DNA from: Rhodospirillales bacterium
Lineage (GTDB): Bacteria; Pseudomonadota; Alphaproteobacteria; Rhodospirillales; 2-12-FULL-67-15
Length of the DNA: 34,732 nucleotides
Direction: 5' to 3'
Assembly: GCA_009693905.1 (NCBI GenBank)
Contig: SHWG01000006.1
Span: 1 to 34,732, forward strand
Made by a program: the position numbers and the translations under genes. The notes below the pieces were generated by a model. The model ran no database searches and was not told where the DNA came from. It saw only the letters and a list, made by a program, of their open reading frames with translations. This document shows, piece after piece, positions 1 to 9,507 of the stretch (the stretch's first letter is position 1; each line of letters begins with the position of its first letter).

Positions 1-955
1 GCGAACTCGCGTCCGCGATCCAGGCGGCGATATCGCGCCACGGAATCTCGGCGCCCAAGTCGCGGAGCAACATGTGATAGCCCTCGGCGTAGAACGCGAC
101 GCGCCGGCCCGCCTGCGCGCTCTCCGGCAAACGCTCCAGCATCAATCGCGTCGGCGCCTTGGGGATAACCTCGTCTTTCTGGCCGTAGAGAATGAGCGCG
201 CGGGATTCGAACCGGGGCGCGGCGGCGAGCGCCTCGTCCATCAGTCCGACCAGGCCGTGAATCGCGTCCACCCGGGGTTCCTTGATCACCAGCGGATCGC
301 GCCCGAGCGCCAGCAGCATCTCGATGTTGTCCGAAGGGGTGATGTTGAGGCCGCGGCCCGTCACCTTCGCCCACGGCGTCGCGTGGGCGCCGAGCCAAAG
401 CGCGAGTTTCTGATACCACGGCATCGTGATCCGGCCCCAGACCGCGGGCGCGGACAGAATCGCCCCGTCGGCCTCGAGGGTCGATTCGCCGCCCGCCGCC
501 AGGATCACCGCGCCGCCCATGCTCTCGCCCAAGAGATAGAGTGGAATACCCGGATGGCGCGCGCGCGCGAGCCTGGCGAAAGCGCGGAGATCGTCCTTCA
601 GCGCCGCCGCGCCCGGCCAGAGCCCCGGCTTGGCGGTGGCGCCGAAGCCGCGCTGGTCGTAGGCGTAAGAAACGAAGCCGCGTTGGCGCAGGTATTCGCC
701 GGCGCTCGCGAAGAAGTTGCCGTGGTCGTTAAAGCCGTGCAGCGCCACGATCGCCGCCTTGGGCGTCGCGTCGTCGGGCATCCAGACCCGATAGGGAAGC
801 GCGGCGCCGTCGGCGGCGTGGAAGAAATAATCGTGCAGCCGGGGCGGGCCGATCACCGGGCCGGGGCGCTCGACCAGGGGCGCGCACGCGGCCAGAAGCG
901 CCGCCGGCGCGCCCACCATAAAACGTGCGAGCAGCGAGAAGAGCGCGCGTTTCAT
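1..955 (-). CDS. alpha/beta hydrolase, lysophospholipase/monoacylglycerol-lipase-like lipoprotein (partial, runs off left edge)
   Basis: Reverse-strand reading from ATG at 955: MKRALFSLLARFMVGAPAALLAACAPLVERPG... with lipobox LAAC and nucleophile elbow LLGESMGGAVILAAGG; open to position 1. Missing from the ORF track because it has no stop in the window. Confidence 0.85.
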   Translation of the reverse strand, partial: MKRALFSLLARFMVGAPAALLAACAPLVERPGPVIGPPRLHDYFFHAADGAALPYRVWMPDDATPKAAIVALHGFNDHGNFFASAGEYLRQRGFVSYAYDQRGFGATAKPGLWPGAAALKDDLRAFARLARARHPGIPLYLLGESMGGAVILAAGGESTLEADGAILSAPAVWGRITMPWYQKLALWLGAHATPWAKVTGRGLNITPSDNIEMLLALGRDPLVIKEPRVDAIHGLVGLMDEALAAAPRFESRALILYGQKDEVIPKAPTRLMLERLPESAQAGRRVAFYAEGYHMLLRDLGAEIPWRDIAAWIADASS

Positions 956-1908
956 CGCTTGGGCTCTTCGGGTTGCGCGCGGGTGAGTTCGAGGAAGATG
1001 TCCTCGAGGTCGCTTTCCCGGGTCGTCACGTCGCGCACCGCGAGGCCCGCCTCTTGGACCGCGGCTAAAATGGCGCCGCCGCCGACCCGGCTCGGCGGGT
1101 AGCGGAACACGAGTCGCGCGGGCGAAGGATGCTCGACGTGGAATGTCTTGAGCGCATCGGGCAGGCCCGCGAGCGGGCGATCCAGCGTCACCGCCAGCTC
1201 CTTGGAATCGAGGCGGCGCAGCAGCGAATCCTTGGCCTCGCACGCGATCAACCGGCCGTGGTTGATGATGGCGATGGTGTTGCAGAGCGCCTCGGCTTCC
1301 TCGAGATAGTGGGTGGTGAGCAGGATGGTGGTCCCGGCGGCGTTCAAGCCTCGGACGTAGTCCCAAAGCTGGCGGCGCAACTCGACGTCGACGCCCGCGG
1401 TCGGCTCGTCCAGCACCAGCACCGGCGGCGAATGCACCAGCGCCTTGGCGACCAGCAGGCGGCGCCGCATGCCGCCGGAAAGGGTGCGGGCGTAGGCGTT
1501 CGCCTGGGCGCTCAAACCCACGGCGGCGAGAATCGCGTCGGTGCGGCGTTCGCTCCGGGGCACGCCGTAGAGCCCGGCCTGCAATTCGAGCAGCTCGCGC
1601 GGCGTGAAGAACGGATCGATGTTCAGCTCTTGCGGCACCACCCCGATCGCGGCGCGCGCGCTCCGCATCTCGGTCTCGATGTCGTGGCCCCAGACCCGGG
1701 CGGTGCCGGAGGTCTTGACCACCAGGCCGGCCAGGATGTTGATCAAGGTCGACTTGCCCGCGCCGTTCGGGCCCAAGAGCCCGAAAAAGGCCCCGCGCGG
1801 CACGGCCAGGCTCACGTCCAGGAGCGCCGCGTGGGCCGCGCCTGCGTACGTCTTGCCGAGGCCGATGGTCTCGATCGCCAACCCGGCGGATATGGACGTG
1901 TCGGTCAT
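952..1908 (-). CDS. ABC transporter ATP-binding protein (ABC-2 / drug-efflux type)
   Basis: Walker A GPNGAGKST, signature LSGGMRRRL, Walker B VLVLDEPTAGVD, H-loop TTHYLEEAE. Start chosen at MTDTSISAG (1908). ATGA overlap with the downstream hydrolase. Confidence 0.9.
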   Translation of the reverse strand: MTDTSISAGLAIETIGLGKTYAGAAHAALLDVSLAVPRGAFFGLLGPNGAGKSTLINILAGLVVKTSGTARVWGHDIETEMRSARAAIGVVPQELNIDPFFTPRELLELQAGLYGVPRSERRTDAILAAVGLSAQANAYARTLSGGMRRRLLVAKALVHSPPVLVLDEPTAGVDVELRRQLWDYVRGLNAAGTTILLTTHYLEEAEALCNTIAIINHGRLIACEAKDSLLRRLDSKELAVTLDRPLAGLPDALKTFHVEHPSPARLVFRYPPSRVGGGAILAAVQEAGLAVRDVTTRESDLEDIFLELTRAQPEEPKR

Positions 1909-1987
1909 TGAATGTCCGCGGCCATTCGTTATCATCGGATCCATCATCCGAGAGAGACGCGGCCCGGACAAGCCCCTGGACAGACCC

Positions 1988-2176
1988 ATGAACGACACCC
2001 TCGACCGGGATCCGGATGCGATCGTCGCCCCAAGCGCGACGGTCGCTTGCGACGGCGGCACCCTCGGCCATCCCCGGGTTTACCTGAAGATCGGTCCGGC
2101 CGGCGAGATCGTCTGCCCCTATTGCAGCCAGCGGTTCGTGTTGGCCGAAGGCGCGGCCTCCGACACGGGGCATTGA
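1988..2176 (+). CDS. small zinc-finger protein, zf-CHCC (NDUFS6-like) family
   Basis: MNDTLDRDPDAIVAPSATVACDGGTLGHPRVYLKIGPAGEIVCPYCSQRFVLAEGAASDTGH; C...H...CPYC pattern. Confidence 0.8.
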   Translation: MNDTLDRDPDAIVAPSATVACDGGTLGHPRVYLKIGPAGEIVCPYCSQRFVLAEGAASDTGH

Positions 2177-2179
2177 GCG

Positions 2180-5167
2180 GTGGCGGCGCCTAAGCGCGCG
2201 GCCAAAGTCGAATCCGGGACCAAGGGCAAGGCGGACCACGTTTTCCTGATCGACGGCTCGGGCTTTATCTTTCGCGCCTTCCACGCGCTGCCCCCCATGA
2301 CCCGCGCGGACGGAACCCCCGTGAACGCGGTCTTCGGCTTCGTCAATATGCTCTTGAAACTGATCGAGGATGCCGACGCCGAATACGTGGCGGTCATCTT
2401 CGACCGCGCCCGGCGCACGTTCCGCAACGACATCTACGCCGACTACAAGGCGCACCGGCCCGACCCGCCGCCCGAGCTGGTTCCCCAATTCGCGCTGACC
2501 CACGAAGCGGTGCGCGCCATGAACGTCGCCGAACTCGGGATCGAGGGTTTCGAGGCCGACGACCTGATCGCGACCTACGTTCGCCTCGCGCGCGCGGCCG
2601 GCCACGACGTCACCATCGTCTCGTCGGACAAGGATATGATGCAATTGGTGGGTCCGGGCGTGGCGATGTACGACGCCATGAAGAACCGCGCCATCGGCCC
2701 CGAACAGGTTCGTGAGAAGTTCGGCGTCGGTCCTGACAAGGTTGTTGACGTACAAGCACTTGCTGGGGATTCGTCCGACAACGTGCCGGGCGTGCCCGGG
2801 ATCGGGATCAAGACCGCGGCCCAGTTGATCGAGGAATTCGGCGATCTCGATACGCTCTTGAAGCGCGCGGGCGAGATTCCGCAAACCAAACGCCGCGAGG
2901 CGCTCCTCGCGCACGCCAAGGACGCGCGCATGAGCCGCGAGCTGGTCCGGTTGCGCGACGACGTGCCGATCGAGGGCGGATTGGAGATATTGAAGAAACG
3001 CGCGCCGGATTGGGCCAAGCTGCTCGCGTTCCTGGCGGCGCAAGGCTTCCGCTCCATCGCCGCCCGGGTCGCGAGCCGCCACAACCTCGACCTCGGCCAG
3101 CTCCCGGCGGCGATAACCGACAAGGCGAAAAAAGAGACGGAGGACAACGAGGAAATCGAAAGAAAGCCGGCCCCGCCCGCGGGCCGAAACCCTTCGGCGG
3201 GCGAAGGCCCGGCCGAGGCGCGGAAACCGAAGTCCACCGCCCCGGACGTTTCGTCATATGAATTGATCCAAGACGAAACCGCGCTCGCGCGCTGGATCGC
3301 GGCCGCCCGCGCCGCCGGCCGGGTCGCGGTCGATACCGAAACCACTTCGCTCGATCCGTTCCGCGCCGATCTGGTCGGCGTCTCGTTGGGGCTCACCGTC
3401 CCGCCGACAGGCGGGCCAACAAAGGGATCCCCGCGCGCGTGTTATATCCCGCTTGGCCACGTCGGCCGGGCGGCGCAGGGGTCTTTCGATCTCGGCGGCG
3501 GCGACGGCGCCGCCACCAAGGGCGTCACGCCGCGAGGCGTGCATTTGCACGACGCGCCGAAACAGATCCCCTTGAAGCGCGCGCTCGCGGCGCTCGCACC
3601 GCTGCTCGCCGACGCGACGGTTCTCAAGATCGGCCAGAACATAAAGTACGACATGCAGGTGCTCGCCCGCCACGGAATCGAGATCGCGCCCTTCGACGAC
3701 ACCATGCTGCTCTCCTACGTGCTCGAAGGAGGGATGCACAGGCACGGCATGGACGAGCTGGCCGCCCTCCATCTCGGCCATACGACGATTAAGTTTTCCG
3801 ACGTGACCGGCACCGGCAAATCCAAGATCACCTTCGACCGGGTGGCGCTGGACAAGGCGTTGGCCTACGCCGCCGAGGACGCCGACGTCACGTATCGTCT
3901 TCATGAAGTCCTCAAGCCCCGCCTTGCCGCCGAAAGCCTGGTTACCGTCTACGAGACGCTCGAAAGATCGTTGGTTCCGGTGCTGGCGGCGATGGAGCGC
4001 GAAGGGATCAAGGTGGACGCGGGCGCGTTGGTGAGCTTGAGCGAGGATTTCGCTCGTCGCCTGGCCCAATTGGAAGGCGACATCCACCGTCTCGCCGGGC
4101 GCGCGTTCAACATCGGCTCGCCCAAGCAATTGGGAGAAATTCTATTCGACGAAATGAAGCTCGAAGGGGGCCAGAAGGCCAAGACCGGGGCCTACACCAC
4201 CGACGCCGAGGTGCTGGAAGAACTCGCCGCCGCGGGCCACGAGCTGCCCGCCCGCGCGCTGGAATGGCGCCAGTTGGCGAAACTCAAGAGCACTTATTCC
4301 GACGCCCTCGTCGCCGAGATCAATCCGGACACGGGACGCGTACACACGTCCTATTCCCAGGCCGTCGCTTCGACCGGAAGACTTAGTTCGTCCAATCCCA
4401 ACTTGCAAAACATCCCGATCCGCACCGACGAAGGGCGCAAGATCCGCCGCGCCTTCATCGCCGAGAAAGGCTGGAAACTGGTCGCGGCCGATTATTCCCA
4501 GATCGAGCTTCGCCTGCTCGCCCACGTCGCCTCGATCGACGCGCTGAAAGACGCGTTCCACCAGGGCCACGACATCCACGCCATGACCGCGTCCCAGGTT
4601 TTCGGTGTGCCCCTCGAAGGCATGGACGGGGCGGTGCGCCGGCGCGCCAAGGCGATCAACTTCGGCATCATCTACGGCATCTCGGCGTTCGGCCTCGCGC
4701 GCCAGCTTGGCGTTCCGCGCGAGGAAGCGGCGCGCTACATCGAGACCTATTTCGAGCGTTACCCAGGCATCCGCGACTACATGGAGCGGACCAAGGCCAT
4801 CGCGCGCCGCCAGGGCTTCGTCACGACCTTGTTCGGGCGCAAATGCCATGTCCGCGGCATCAACGACAAGAACCAGGGCATCCGCGGATTTGCCGAGCGC
4901 GCCGCCATCAACGCGCCGATCCAAGGGGGTGCCGCCGATATCATCAAGCGCGCCATGACGCGGCTTCCGGCCGCGCTTGCGAAAGCGAGATTGAAAGCGC
5001 GGATGCTGCTCCAGGTCCACGACGAGCTGGTGTTCGAGGTGCCCGCGGCCGAGGTCGCCGCGACCGGCGCGCTCGCCAAGAAGATCATGGAAAACGCCGC
5101 GCACCTCGACGGCGTGCCGCTGGTGGTCGATGTCGGCCAAGGAGCCAACTGGGACGAGGCGCATTAG
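2180..5167 (+). CDS. polA: DNA polymerase I (5'-3' exo, 3'-5' exo and polymerase domains)
   Basis: 995 aa; FLIDGSGFIFRAFHALPP N-terminus, DTETTSLD exonuclease motif, polymerase motifs DYSQIELRLLAH and RRRAKAINFGIIYGIS, LQVHDELVFE. GTG start. Confidence 0.97.
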   Translation: MAAPKRAAKVESGTKGKADHVFLIDGSGFIFRAFHALPPMTRADGTPVNAVFGFVNMLLKLIEDADAEYVAVIFDRARRTFRNDIYADYKAHRPDPPPELVPQFALTHEAVRAMNVAELGIEGFEADDLIATYVRLARAAGHDVTIVSSDKDMMQLVGPGVAMYDAMKNRAIGPEQVREKFGVGPDKVVDVQALAGDSSDNVPGVPGIGIKTAAQLIEEFGDLDTLLKRAGEIPQTKRREALLAHAKDARMSRELVRLRDDVPIEGGLEILKKRAPDWAKLLAFLAAQGFRSIAARVASRHNLDLGQLPAAITDKAKKETEDNEEIERKPAPPAGRNPSAGEGPAEARKPKSTAPDVSSYELIQDETALARWIAAARAAGRVAVDTETTSLDPFRADLVGVSLGLTVPPTGGPTKGSPRACYIPLGHVGRAAQGSFDLGGGDGAATKGVTPRGVHLHDAPKQIPLKRALAALAPLLADATVLKIGQNIKYDMQVLARHGIEIAPFDDTMLLSYVLEGGMHRHGMDELAALHLGHTTIKFSDVTGTGKSKITFDRVALDKALAYAAEDADVTYRLHEVLKPRLAAESLVTVYETLERSLVPVLAAMEREGIKVDAGALVSLSEDFARRLAQLEGDIHRLAGRAFNIGSPKQLGEILFDEMKLEGGQKAKTGAYTTDAEVLEELAAAGHELPARALEWRQLAKLKSTYSDALVAEINPDTGRVHTSYSQAVASTGRLSSSNPNLQNIPIRTDEGRKIRRAFIAEKGWKLVAADYSQIELRLLAHVASIDALKDAFHQGHDIHAMTASQVFGVPLEGMDGAVRRRAKAINFGIIYGISAFGLARQLGVPREEAARYIETYFERYPGIRDYMERTKAIARRQGFVTTLFGRKCHVRGINDKNQGIRGFAERAAINAPIQGGAADIIKRAMTRLPAALAKARLKARMLLQVHDELVFEVPAAEVAATGALAKKIMENAAHLDGVPLVVDVGQGANWDEAH

Positions 5168-5174
5168 GCGCTGT

Positions 5175-5753
5175 CTAAGCGCGGCGGAGGCGTTTGAACG
5201 CGCGGTATCCGAGCAGGAAGGCGAGCAGGACGGCATAGAGCAAAGGCTCGCGCCAGTCCAACTTGACCATCATGAAGAAGTGGAAGACCCCGCCGATCCC
5301 GGCGAGGTAAACGAGGCGATGGAGTTTTTTCCAGCGCGCGGCGCCGAGGCGCTTGACCATGGCCGCGGTCGAGGTTGCCGCCAGCGGCAGCAACATAACG
5401 AACACCGCCATGCCGACGGTGATGTAGTTGCGTTTCACAATGTCTTTCCAGATCGCCGCCCAATCGAAGAAATGGGTGGCGACGACGTAGCTCGAAACGT
5501 GGAGCACGACGTAAAAAAACGCATAAAGCCCGATCATGCGGCGAAACCGCGCGAGCTGGGGCCAGTCGCCGATCTGGCGCAGCGGAGTCACCGCGAGCGC
5601 GAGTAGGAGAAAACGCAAAGCCCAGTCGCCGAGGAAGCGGTTGACGTATTCCTGTGGGTGCGCGCCGAAGCCCGCCGTCCAGCCTTTGTGCGCGAGCCAG
5701 GCGAGCGGCAGGAGGCACAGCGCGAAGACAATCGGTTTGGCGAACCGGGTCAT
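5175..5753 (-). CDS. msrQ: protein-methionine-sulfoxide reductase heme-binding subunit MsrQ (YedZ)
   Basis: Multi-TM ferric-reductase-like protein (LRFLLLALAVTPLRQIGDWPQLARFRRMIGLYAFFYVVLHVSSY); directly downstream of msrP. Confidence 0.9.
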   Translation of the reverse strand: MTRFAKPIVFALCLLPLAWLAHKGWTAGFGAHPQEYVNRFLGDWALRFLLLALAVTPLRQIGDWPQLARFRRMIGLYAFFYVVLHVSSYVVATHFFDWAAIWKDIVKRNYITVGMAVFVMLLPLAATSTAAMVKRLGAARWKKLHRLVYLAGIGGVFHFFMMVKLDWREPLLYAVLLAFLLGYRAFKRLRRA

Positions 5754-5771
5754 ACCAGCTTTTAACGAGCG

Positions 5772-6734
5772 CTAATAGAGCTTGGCAAGGTCCATGCCGG
5801 CGTAGAGATGCGCGACCTCGTCGGCGTAGCCGTTGAACATCGGGGTCGGCCGGCGCGGCGAGAAGAATGGATCGCCGAGCCGGCGCTCGGTGGCCTGGGT
5901 CCAGCGCGGATGGTCGACACGGGGATTGACGTTGGAGTAGAAGCCGTACTCGCTGGGTGTGGCGATGTTCCAGCTTGTCGGCGGCTGGTTTTCGACGAAG
6001 GCGATGCGGACGATGGACTTGATGCTCTTGAATCCGTATTTCCACGGCAGCATGAGCCGCAGGGGCGCGCCGTTCTGGTTGGGCAACAACTCGCCGTACA
6101 TCCCGACGGTGAGCAGGGCTAAGGGGTGCATCGCTTCGTCCAGGCGCAAGCCCTCGACGTAGGGCCACTTGAGCAGGGCCAAGCGCTGCCCGGGCATTTC
6201 CTCGGGCCGGAGCACGGTCTGGAACGCAACGTACTTGGCCTTGGCGGTGGGGCCAAATTTTTTGAGAACGTCGCCGAGCGGCACGCCGACCCAGGGCACC
6301 ACCATCGACCACGCCTCGACGCAGCGGAAGCGATAGACGCGCTCCTCCAGTTGGTGCGGCTTGATCAAATCGTCGAGGTCGAAGGTTCCGGTCTTCTCCG
6401 CGTGGCCCTCGACTTTGACGGTCCACGGGCGCGGCTTGAATTTGGAGGAATGGCGCGCGGGATCGTCCTTGTCGAAGCCGAATTCGTAGAAATTGTTGTA
6501 GGTGGTGGCGAGATCGTAGGCGGTCGGCATCTCAGGCAACGACTTCGGCCACTTGACGACATTGGGGATCGGCTCGCCGCGGGCGGGCTTGGCCGCGCTC
6601 GCCGCCGCCGGTGCGAGTGCCCAAACGCCGGCCGCGGCCGCCGCCTTGAGAAGCCGCCTGCGGTCCGCGAAGACAGAGCGCGGGGTGATTTCGGAACTCG
6701 ACGGGTCGTTGGCGCGGACATGTTTGATCAGCAT
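5772..6734 (-). CDS. msrP: protein-methionine-sulfoxide reductase catalytic subunit MsrP (YedY), molybdopterin enzyme
   Basis: [13 protein letters not shown] Tat-like signal; [41 protein letters not shown]; paired with msrQ. Confidence 0.93.
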   Translation of the reverse strand: MLIKHVRANDPSSSEITPRSVFADRRRLLKAAAAAGVWALAPAAASAAKPARGEPIPNVVKWPKSLPEMPTAYDLATTYNNFYEFGFDKDDPARHSSKFKPRPWTVKVEGHAEKTGTFDLDDLIKPHQLEERVYRFRCVEAWSMVVPWVGVPLGDVLKKFGPTAKAKYVAFQTVLRPEEMPGQRLALLKWPYVEGLRLDEAMHPLALLTVGMYGELLPNQNGAPLRLMLPWKYGFKSIKSIVRIAFVENQPPTSWNIATPSEYGFYSNVNPRVDHPRWTQATERRLGDPFFSPRRPTPMFNGYADEVAHLYAGMDLAKLY

Positions 6735-6857
6735 GGAACCCTCTCTCCGATCATTATTTCACATCGCCCGGCGTGCGCGCATCACTTGGCCGTGAGAGCG
6801 GGGGAGAGCCCCCCCTCCGAGGGTTGTTTCATCTCCGGGGAAAGAGGTGTAAAAGGC

Positions 6858-7535
6858 ATGAAAATCATGCGCACCCTCTATCATCTTCCCCTGTGTCCGT
6901 TCTCGCGCCTGGTGCGAATCGCCCTTCAGGAAAAAAAGGTCGAATTCCGTCTGGTGGAGGAGAATCCGGCCGAGCGGAGGGTCGAATTCCTGACCCTCAA
7001 CCCCGCGGGCGAAGTGCCGGTGCTGGTCGAGCCCGACGGCGTCGCGGTCTCGGGCTCGGGTCCGATCTGCGAATACCTGGACGAGATATTTTCCGACCCG
7101 CCCTTGATCGGCGAATCGCCGATCGAGCGGGCGGAGACCCGCCGGCTGGTCGCCTGGTTCGAGCGCAAGTTCAATGCCGAGGTGACCGTCAAGCTCGTGG
7201 ACGAGAAGCTCCACAAGCGCCTGCAGAGGCGGGGCGAGCCCGACTCGGGCACGATCCGCGCCGGGCACGCCAACCTCGGCCAGCACCTCGACTATATCGT
7301 CTATCTGGTCGAGCGCCGGCGCTGGCTCGCGGGCGAGCGCATCACCTACGCCGACATGGCCGCCGCCGCGCAGCTTTCGTGCGTCGATTATCTCGGCGAC
7401 GTCCAATGGGCCGCGCACGAGCCGGCGCGGGACTGGTACGCGCGGATCAAGTCGCGGCCCTCGTTTCGCGCCCTGCTCGCCGATCACATCGCCGGCGCGC
7501 CGCCGCCGAAACACTACGCCGATCTCGATTTCTAG
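6858..7535 (+). CDS. glutathione S-transferase family protein
   Basis: Internal start MKIMRTLYHLPLCPFSRLVRIALQEKKVEFRLVEENP...LNPAGEVPVLVEPDG; GST N- and C-terminal domains. Confidence 0.9.
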   Translation: MKIMRTLYHLPLCPFSRLVRIALQEKKVEFRLVEENPAERRVEFLTLNPAGEVPVLVEPDGVAVSGSGPICEYLDEIFSDPPLIGESPIERAETRRLVAWFERKFNAEVTVKLVDEKLHKRLQRRGEPDSGTIRAGHANLGQHLDYIVYLVERRRWLAGERITYADMAAAAQLSCVDYLGDVQWAAHEPARDWYARIKSRPSFRALLADHIAGAPPPKHYADLDF

Positions 7536-7558
7536 CGTGTGTCTCGTTCTGTATGAAT

Positions 7559-7627
7559 CGTCACCCCCGCGCAAGCGGGGGTCCATGCTTTCGGAAAAGC
7601 TGGATTTCCGCTGATCTTAGGGAATGA
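7559..7627. repeat. dispersed palindromic intergenic repeat, degenerate copy A
   Basis: CGTCACCCCCGCGCAAGCGGGGGTCCATGCTTTCGGAAAAGCTGGATTTCCGC...GGGAATGA; matches copy at 9417-9485. Left hairpin intact, right half decayed. Confidence 0.85.
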
Positions 7628-7647
7628 TGGGGTGAACGCATCCCGCC

Positions 7648-8409
7648 CTAGCGCAGCTTCACGTCCAGCATTTCGAGGTTCTTCCGCGCCGCCTCGGCCG
7701 CCGCGCCGGCCGGCGCGACGGTGAGGATCTTGAGCCAATCGGCGCGCGCGCCCGCCTGGTCGTCCTTGAGCCGGCGCAAGATGCCGCGCTCGAGCAGGGC
7801 TTCGGTGTTGGCGGGATCGAGCGCCAGCGCCGCCTCGGCGTCCTTGAGCGCGCCGTCGGTGTCGTCCTGGAAACGGCGCGCCCCGGCGCGGAGCGCGAGC
7901 GCGTCGGCCCGGCCGGGCGCGCGCGCGAGCGCTGCTGTCAAATCCTCCGCCGCCTCGCCGTAGCGCTTGAGTTGGGCCCGCGCCCCGGCGCGATCGATCA
8001 GAAGTTCGGCGTCGCCCGGCGCGATCCGGATCGCCGCCGTCAGCACGTCCTCGGCGCGCGCGCCGTCGCCCGCCAGCAGCCAGCCCTGGGCGGCCTGCGC
8101 CAACAGCTCGGCCCGCATCGCGGTTTCGCGCGATTCCTGGGCCAGCCCCTCCAGCCGGCGCGCGCCCTCGGCGTGTTGGCCGAGCCCGATCAGCGCGGCG
8201 GCGAGGCAATGCCTGGCCGCCTGCCCGCCGCTGAGGCCGGCCCAGGCGATCGCGTCGTCGAACGCGGCGTTGGGGGCCGTGCGCGCACGCGCCATGCAGG
8301 CGCGGTAACGCTGCTCGGGTGCGATGTCGCTTTCCGCCCATACCTGCGCCGGCGGCGCGAGAGCCACGGCGGCAACCAGGATAAGAGATAACCGAGATGT
8401 GAAGAACAT
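7648..8409 (-). CDS. exported tetratricopeptide-repeat protein
   Basis: Signal peptide MFFTSRLSLILVAAVALAPPAQVWA followed by TPR-like repeats (AALALDPANTEALLERGILRRLKDD). Confidence 0.85.
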   Translation of the reverse strand: MFFTSRLSLILVAAVALAPPAQVWAESDIAPEQRYRACMARARTAPNAAFDDAIAWAGLSGGQAARHCLAAALIGLGQHAEGARRLEGLAQESRETAMRAELLAQAAQGWLLAGDGARAEDVLTAAIRIAPGDAELLIDRAGARAQLKRYGEAAEDLTAALARAPGRADALALRAGARRFQDDTDGALKDAEAALALDPANTEALLERGILRRLKDDQAGARADWLKILTVAPAGAAAEAARKNLEMLDVKLR

Positions 8410-8487
8410 TGGGCGGGGTCAGAGGAGCTTTCAGCAGTTGCCGTCCATGGCGGCGCCCGACATTATAGCCGGAACCGGAACGAGGAC

Positions 8488-9390
8488 ATGAAAACCACCA
8501 AGCGCCTGTTCTGCTTCGGTCTCGGCTATTCGGCCGAGGCCCTGATCCGCCGACTCAAGCGTAAGGGCTGGACCGTCGCCGGCACCTGCCGCGAGGAAAA
8601 ACGCCGCGCTCAACTCGCCAGGCTCGGGATCAAGGCGTACCGGTTCGATGGCGAGCGGCCGCTCAATGATGCGAACAAGATTCTCGCCGGCGTCACTCAT
8701 CTGCTGATTTCGATTCCGCCCAGCGACGACGGCGCGGGCGCGGCCGATCCGGTGTTGCGCCACCATCTCGAACACCTGCTGGCGACGAGGAATACGATCA
8801 AGTGGATCGGCTATCTCTCCTCGACCAGCGTTTACGGCGACGCGCGGGGCCTCCCGGTGGACGAGGATTGGCCGTGCCGACCGACGTCGATGCGCAGCCA
8901 GCGGCGGATCGAGGCCGAGAGCGCCTGGCGCGCCCTCGCCCGCGGGCCCGCGCCGCTGCCGGTGCACGCCTTTCGCCTCGCCGGCATCTACGGCCCGGGT
9001 CGGAGCGAATTGGATCGTGCCCGCGCCGGCACCGCCAAGCGGATCGACCGGCCGCGGCATCGTTTTGCCCGGATCCACGTCGACGACATCGCGAGCGTGC
9101 TCATGGCCTCCATCGTCAAGCCGAGGCCCGGCGCGATCTACAACGTTTGCGACGACGAACCGGCGCCGCCCTCGGCGGTGACCGAGGAAGCCTGCCGGCT
9201 GCTCAAAGTCTCGCCGCCGCCGTTTCAGTTCCTGGACGAGGCATTAAAGTCCATGTCGCCGATGGCGCGCGGTTTCTGGCGCGACTATCGTTTCCTGTTG
9301 AACTTCCGGATCAAGAGCGAACTTAAGGTCAAGCTCGTCTACCCCGACTTTCGCGCCGGACTGAAGGCGATCCTCAAGGCCGGCGGCTAG
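8488..9390 (+). CDS. SDR-family NAD(P)-dependent epimerase/dehydratase-like protein
   Basis: LFCFGLGYSAEALIRRLKRKGWTVAGTCR; WIGYLSSTSVYGDARG; FRLAGIYGPGRS; FARIHVDDIASVL. Confidence 0.88.
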   Translation: MKTTKRLFCFGLGYSAEALIRRLKRKGWTVAGTCREEKRRAQLARLGIKAYRFDGERPLNDANKILAGVTHLLISIPPSDDGAGAADPVLRHHLEHLLATRNTIKWIGYLSSTSVYGDARGLPVDEDWPCRPTSMRSQRRIEAESAWRALARGPAPLPVHAFRLAGIYGPGRSELDRARAGTAKRIDRPRHRFARIHVDDIASVLMASIVKPRPGAIYNVCDDEPAPPSAVTEEACRLLKVSPPPFQFLDEALKSMSPMARGFWRDYRFLLNFRIKSELKVKLVYPDFRAGLKAILKAGG

Positions 9391-9416
9391 GGAATCTCCG
9401 CATAAGTCTCCAACCC

Positions 9417-9485
9417 GTCACCCCCGCGAAAGCGGGGGTCCACGCTTCCGGAAAAGCCGGATTCCCGCTTACGCGGGAATGACGC
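9417..9485. repeat. dispersed palindromic intergenic repeat, copy B (intact)
   Basis: CGTCACCCCCGCGAAAGCGGGGGTCCACGCTTCCGGAAAAGCCGGATTCCCGCTTACGCGGGAATGACG; hairpins CCCCCGCGAAAGCGGGGG and TCCCGCTTACGCGGGA. Confidence 0.9.
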
Positions 9486-9507
9486 ATGTAGCTTATGCAG
9501 GCTTTCC

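Noticed and set aside
74-1911. Plus-strand ORFs 74..1102 and 1129..1911
   Set aside because: Antisense shadows of the lysophospholipase and ABC ATPase genes.
4142-5236. 364-aa minus-strand ORF opposite polA
   Set aside because: Antisense shadow ORF; polA motifs are clear on the plus strand.
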